DNA of 64,000 bases. It comes from Thalassotalea ponticola (GTDB lineage Bacteria; Pseudomonadota; Gammaproteobacteria; Enterobacterales; Alteromonadaceae). The DNA lies in NCBI RefSeq assembly GCF_041379045.1, contig NZ_CP166871.1, positions 2,480,001-2,544,000 of the forward strand. Direction: 5' to 3'. The position numbers and the translations under genes are program-made. The notes below the pieces were generated by a model. It made no database searches. It was not told the origin of the DNA and worked only from the letters and a program-made list of their open reading frames with translations. Below, piece after piece: positions 60,532 to 64,000 of this stretch (positions are counted from its first letter, which is position 1; every line of letters starts with the position of its first letter).

Positions 60532-63339
60532 CTATTGAGCGCCAACCGACTCTTCTATCGCCTCTTGTTTGGCAAAATCACCGGCCATAAACACATTAAA
60601 GTCCAAGCTGGCAATGTGTTTGACAAACGCTGCTTTCACATCATCAGTGGTCAGAGATTTCGCCGCTTCAATTTGTTGATCGTAAAAGGCTAAATCAACC
60701 TCTTCTTTACTGGCGTTATTAATCACTCCTGCCACCGTTGCGTCATTAGCCCAAGAGCGAGTGCGATTGCTGATAAAGCCTTTTACCGCTCGCTCAAGCT
60801 CCTCATCGCTAAAACCGTCGTTCACGACTTTTGCCACTTCTTCTTTAAACGCATCGACAACTGCTGGCATATTCTCAGGAGCGGCGATGGCGACGGTAAA
60901 AAACAGCCCCGTATCGTTAAACATATCCGCCTGAATACCCGAGCCAACCGAATAACTGTAGCCCTCTTTTACCCGAATTCGCGCGCCAATGCGCGATGTA
61001 AATGCATCGCCACCAAAAATAGAATTGGCAATGTACAAGGCGATATAGTCTGGATCATCAACTTTCATTTCGATCGGATTAACAATGTATAATTGTGCAT
61101 TGGCTTTATCCGGCGTGTTGGTCTTGACGACGGCGCCGGCAAGCGGTTTGAGATCGCGCTTGATCCGTTGATACGGCGTGTTATTGCTATACGGGCTCAA
61201 TACTTGACGCAACAAGTCTGAGCTTTGTTGTACATCGACGTCACCAACTACGGTGATATGACCGTTGTTGATATTAAAGTGACTGTTATAAAGCGCCACT
61301 AACTGCTCTGGCGTCACCTTGTTGATCATCTCAATTTGCTGATCAAGCGACAAATGCGCATAGGGGTGTCCCTCGGGGTAATTATACAGGGCCTTTCTAA
61401 AGCTATTCGACGCAATCGAACGTGGCTCATTGCGCTGAGTTTCTATAGCCGCAATAGCCGAACGACGCAACACATCCAACTCTTGTTGGGCAAATGTTGG
61501 CGCAGATAGCAACTCCCCTAAAAACAACACGGTATCGCTAAAATGGCTTTTATCCGTGGTAATCGCGATTGACGTTTGACCAGCATCAGTACTTATCGCT
61601 ATTGAACTTTTGAGTTGATCGAGTCTGGTAGCTATTTGCTCTTTGCTGTAGTTTGCATTGGCAAGCGGTATTAAGCTACCGATAAAGCCGATGGCTTGAC
61701 CTTGATTGGTTAGTGAGCGAGCACTACCCGACGGAAAGTTCATGGTGATGATAACCTCTTCGCCACGTAGCTTTTTTGGGTAAATATTTAGCTCAGTTCC
61801 TTCAGGCCACTGACTTGTGCGCAGACGCTGTTTAATATTGGCTACCGAATTATCGTAGACCTCACCCGCGGCAACAACGGCTTTGCCCTTGTAGTCTTGC
61901 AACACCTCAGTAAGATCTGGGGCCTGGGGAATTTCTGCGCGTACAGGTTTTTGCGTTGGAATAAAACGCCCCAGCGTTCGATTAGAGGCAACAAAGTATT
62001 TTTCGGCTGCCGCCTGTACCTGATCAGCGGTTACGTTTTCAATTTGATCGCGAAAATAAAACGCGTGTCGATAGTCCCCTTTGGCAATGTATTCGGACAA
62101 CTCCATACCCACCGCGGTTACGTCGCGCATCGCTTGTTCGGCCTGTTTTGCCAATTTCAGCTTAGCCAAGGTGACTTCTTCCTCAGTAATTGGTTTCTGA
62201 GCGATATTTTCAATTAGCTCAATAAGCTTTTGTTCCATAACATCGGTTGGCTTGCCCTTTTCTCCTTGTGCAAACAGAAAGTATTGCGAACTGTCTTTGA
62301 GCATAAAGCTCAAATTAAATGCTGCCGTCGCTATTTTGGTTTCGACTAAGTTCTTTTGCAAACGGCCGCGGGTGTAGTCGCCCATAATTTCTTGTAACAC
62401 GCGCAGTGCTGCTGCATCTGGGTGTAACCCACTGGGAATGTGATAGGCCAAACCAATATAGGGAACGTCGCCAACGCGGCGTAAGTTAACTTCTCGTTCG
62501 CCGTCTTGAGTTGGCTCAACCGTGTATTGCGCTTGCATCGGTTTTTCCGGTTTGGCAATGGCACCAAACGTTTGTTCAATACGTTCGATGGTTGCTTGTT
62601 TATCAAAACGCCCCGCAATGGTTAATACGGCGTTATCCGGTCGATAATGCTTTTTATAAAAGGCCCTTAATCTGGCGAACGGAAAATTTTCAACATCGGA
62701 GCGCGCACCAATGGTCGAGTTGCCGTAGTTGTGCCATAAAAAAGCCGTAGATGACATCCGCGATAACAACATCCGGATCGCATTGTTTTCATTGCGTTCC
62801 ATTTCGTTGCGCACCACCGTCATTTCACTCTGTAATTGCTGTTCGTCAAAGGTGGCATTGACCATGCGATCGGCTTCCATTCCAAGCGCCCATGCCAACG
62901 TATCTTCGTTGGCATCAAACACTTCAAAATAATTGGTGCGGTCTAACCAGGTTGTGGCGTTAGTTTGCATACCGCGCTTTTTAAATTCGGTATCTATTTG
63001 CGGGTAATTAGTAGAGCCTTTAAACAACATGTGCTCCAACAAATGCGCCATACCGGTTTCGCCATAATGTTCATCAACAGACCCCACTCGATAGGTAATA
63101 TTAACTAAAGTCTTTGGTTGTGAAGCATCGGCAAAAAGCAATACTTTTAAACCGTTTGTCAGTTGGTACTCTTCGATCCCCTCTACCGTTCTCAGATACG
63201 TCAGCTTATGTGCCTGAGCTGATGCCGTCGATTGCGTAACCGCTTGGTTTTGTGAGTCAGCATTTACTGTGCACCCTGACAAGCCCAATGCCAAGGCCAC
63301 CGATACGCTTACCATTGTCAGTTTTATATTTTTCACCAT
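60532..63339 (-). CDS. M16 family metallopeptidase, lipoprotein
   Basis: About 935 residues from ATG 63339 (a start further up at 63375 is a GTG). Lipoprotein signal: hydrophobic MVSVSVALALGLSGC with Cys23 as lipid anchor. Two M16 halves: the first has the inverted zinc motif H99-L-L-E-H103 (GMAHLLEHMLFKG) and the distal Glu; the second is the inactive partner domain. Family members (pitrilysin/insulinase class) cut peptides inside a clam-shell cavity; likely periplasmic. Substrate unknown. Confidence 0.92.
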   Translation of the reverse strand: MVKNIKLTMVSVSVALALGLSGCTVNADSQNQAVTQSTASAQAHKLTYLRTVEGIEEYQLTNGLKVLLFADASQPKTLVNITYRVGSVDEHYGETGMAHLLEHMLFKGSTNYPQIDTEFKKRGMQTNATTWLDRTNYFEVFDANEDTLAWALGMEADRMVNATFDEQQLQSEMTVVRNEMERNENNAIRMLLSRMSSTAFLWHNYGNSTIGARSDVENFPFARLRAFYKKHYRPDNAVLTIAGRFDKQATIERIEQTFGAIAKPEKPMQAQYTVEPTQDGEREVNLRRVGDVPYIGLAYHIPSGLHPDAAALRVLQEIMGDYTRGRLQKNLVETKIATAAFNLSFMLKDSSQYFLFAQGEKGKPTDVMEQKLIELIENIAQKPITEEEVTLAKLKLAKQAEQAMRDVTAVGMELSEYIAKGDYRHAFYFRDQIENVTADQVQAAAEKYFVASNRTLGRFIPTQKPVRAEIPQAPDLTEVLQDYKGKAVVAAGEVYDNSVANIKQRLRTSQWPEGTELNIYPKKLRGEEVIITMNFPSGSARSLTNQGQAIGFIGSLIPLANANYSKEQIATRLDQLKSSIAISTDAGQTSIAITTDKSHFSDTVLFLGELLSAPTFAQQELDVLRRSAIAAIETQRNEPRSIASNSFRKALYNYPEGHPYAHLSLDQQIEMINKVTPEQLVALYNSHFNINNGHITVVGDVDVQQSSDLLRQVLSPYSNNTPYQRIKRDLKPLAGAVVKTNTPDKANAQLYIVNPIEMKVDDPDYIALYIANSIFGGDAFTSRIGARIRVKEGYSYSVGSGIQADMFNDTGLFFTVAIAAPENMPAVVDAFKEEVAKVVNDGFSDEELERAVKGFISNRTRSWANDATVAGVINNASKEEVDLAFYDQQIEAAKSLTTDDVKAAFVKHIASLDFNVFMAGDFAKQEAIEESVGAQ

Positions 63340-63710
63340 ACCCCTTTGTCTCCCTTCGATCCCTTTGTTCACCACTTGAGGTGTCTTGCCAATAACCGCG
63401 ACTGTTATTTGATGTTAATCTAGCTGCGCAGCTTGAGCGAAAATTAATTGTTAAAAAATATTAACCTAGCACACAACTGTGTTACTGCATATCACAAATA
63501 TCAGCGCGCTTTGGCACGACCTTTAATTTACCGAACAGCAACGAGGTATTTTTTCAACCAACCGATTAAAACGAGCATGGTCAACGACATAAAAATAGCG
63601 CATGGCGATTGGATGGCTTTGTTTCGCGGCAAATAACGCTAGAGAAAGGGTTTTGTTGAACGTCATTAAGTTGCTACAATTTACACTTCACCAACGATCA
63701 ACAAAACACT
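63340..63710. other. Divergent intergenic region upstream of pdxH and the M16 gene
   Basis: About 370 bp; no gene. A small inverted repeat GTTAAaaaataTTAAC is at 63450-63465. A candidate pdxH promoter TTGTTG, 16-bp spacer, TACAAT ends at 63680, about 30 bp before the pdxH ATG. Confidence 0.4.
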
Positions 63711-64000
63711 ATGACGCTATTGGAAAAGTTACGCTGCCTTTTTACCTTTGGACAAGGTGTGGCACTGCCATTACCGCCGATTCCCGACGATAAGAACCCG
63801 TTTGATTTGTTTGCAACGTGGTATGACGATGCTCAAAAGTCGGGAATATTACTACCCGAGGCAATGTCAGTATCGACCTGTGACGCCACCGGACAACCCT
63901 CATCTCGCATGGTGCTGATGAAATCATTTGATCGAGATGGCTTCGTTTTTTACACCAACTACGGTAGTCGAAAAGCCCAAGAGCTAGAGCAAAATCAAAA
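63711..64000 (+). CDS. pdxH: Pyridoxamine 5'-phosphate oxidase (5' part, cut by window edge)
   Basis: Starts at ATG 63711 and is open to the end of the window (96 residues seen). Contains PFDLFATWYDDAQKSGIL, LPEAMSVSTCD and MVLMKSFDRDGFVFYTNYGS, which match the FMN-binding N-terminal half of PdxH. The enzyme oxidises pyridoxamine and pyridoxine 5'-phosphate to pyridoxal phosphate, the pathway to which pdxB at 9984 also belongs. No strong RBS upstream. Confidence 0.9.
   Translation, partial: MTLLEKLRCLFTFGQGVALPLPPIPDDKNPFDLFATWYDDAQKSGILLPEAMSVSTCDATGQPSSRMVLMKSFDRDGFVFYTNYGSRKAQELEQNQ

Noticed and set aside
63448..63636. 62-codon frame between the M16 peptidase and pdxH genes
   Set aside because: No RBS, no recognisable composition, and the region is AT-rich promoter DNA.

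Overview
The window comes from a marine-type gammaproteobacterium, most likely Alteromonadales and perhaps close to Colwelliaceae (Colwellia/Thalassotalea-like). The reasons are the gene order purF-cvpA-dedD-folC-accD-truA-fimV-asd-pdxB, the block bamD-rluD-pgeF-clpB, the Shewanella-like formate dehydrogenase locus, the TapY2-type pilus gene and the moderate AT bias. This placement is inference; the complete 16S gene at 28435-29973 would settle it.

Layout. 1-11100: housekeeping block on the minus strand (purines, folate, fatty acids, tRNA pseudouridine, polar hub protein FimV, aspartate semialdehyde, pyridoxal phosphate). 11100-12700: a secreted HExxH metalloprotease gene split by a frameshift. 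12860-14210: an SNF-type sodium symporter. 14360-18313: a small modification island with a sulfotransferase and a 2-oxoglutarate hydroxylase, both ending in the same SEC-C zinc tag, facing a TPR-sulfotransferase. 18370-22350: yajQ, a VanZ-like protein, panE, a HIT protein, the GTPase rbgA/ylqF and a YgjV-like membrane protein. 22370-24250: a 93-bp tandem array of REP-like palindromes interrupted by an IS256-family element. 24300-30420: a complete rRNA operon on the minus strand (16S, tRNA-Ala, tRNA-Ile, 23S, 5S) with tandem promoters and boxA sites. 30670-36050: clpB, pgeF and rluD, with bamD divergent. 36200-44950: a cysteine-type formate dehydrogenase with its maturation proteins. 45230-52580: type IV minor pilins and PilY1. 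53270-58550: molybdenum/tungsten cofactor supply (MobB-MoeA fusion, a Tup-type tungstate ABC transporter, FdhD). 58800-64000: glnB, nadE, an M16 lipoprotein peptidase and the start of pdxH.

How the genes work together. The 36-45 kb and 53-58.5 kb blocks bracket the pilus genes and together make one functional set: tungstate or molybdate uptake, cofactor insertion and sulfuration, a TorD-type chaperone and a small Tat protein, all serving a periplasmic formate dehydrogenase that feeds electrons to a cytochrome b subunit. FimV and the minor pilins/PilY1 belong to type IV pilus assembly. The sulfotransferase/hydroxylase island is the least explained part of the window.

Two genes, fimV and the metalloprotease, are each broken by what looks like the loss of one A in an A-run. 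These could be sequencing errors, real mutations or, for fimV, programmed slippage.
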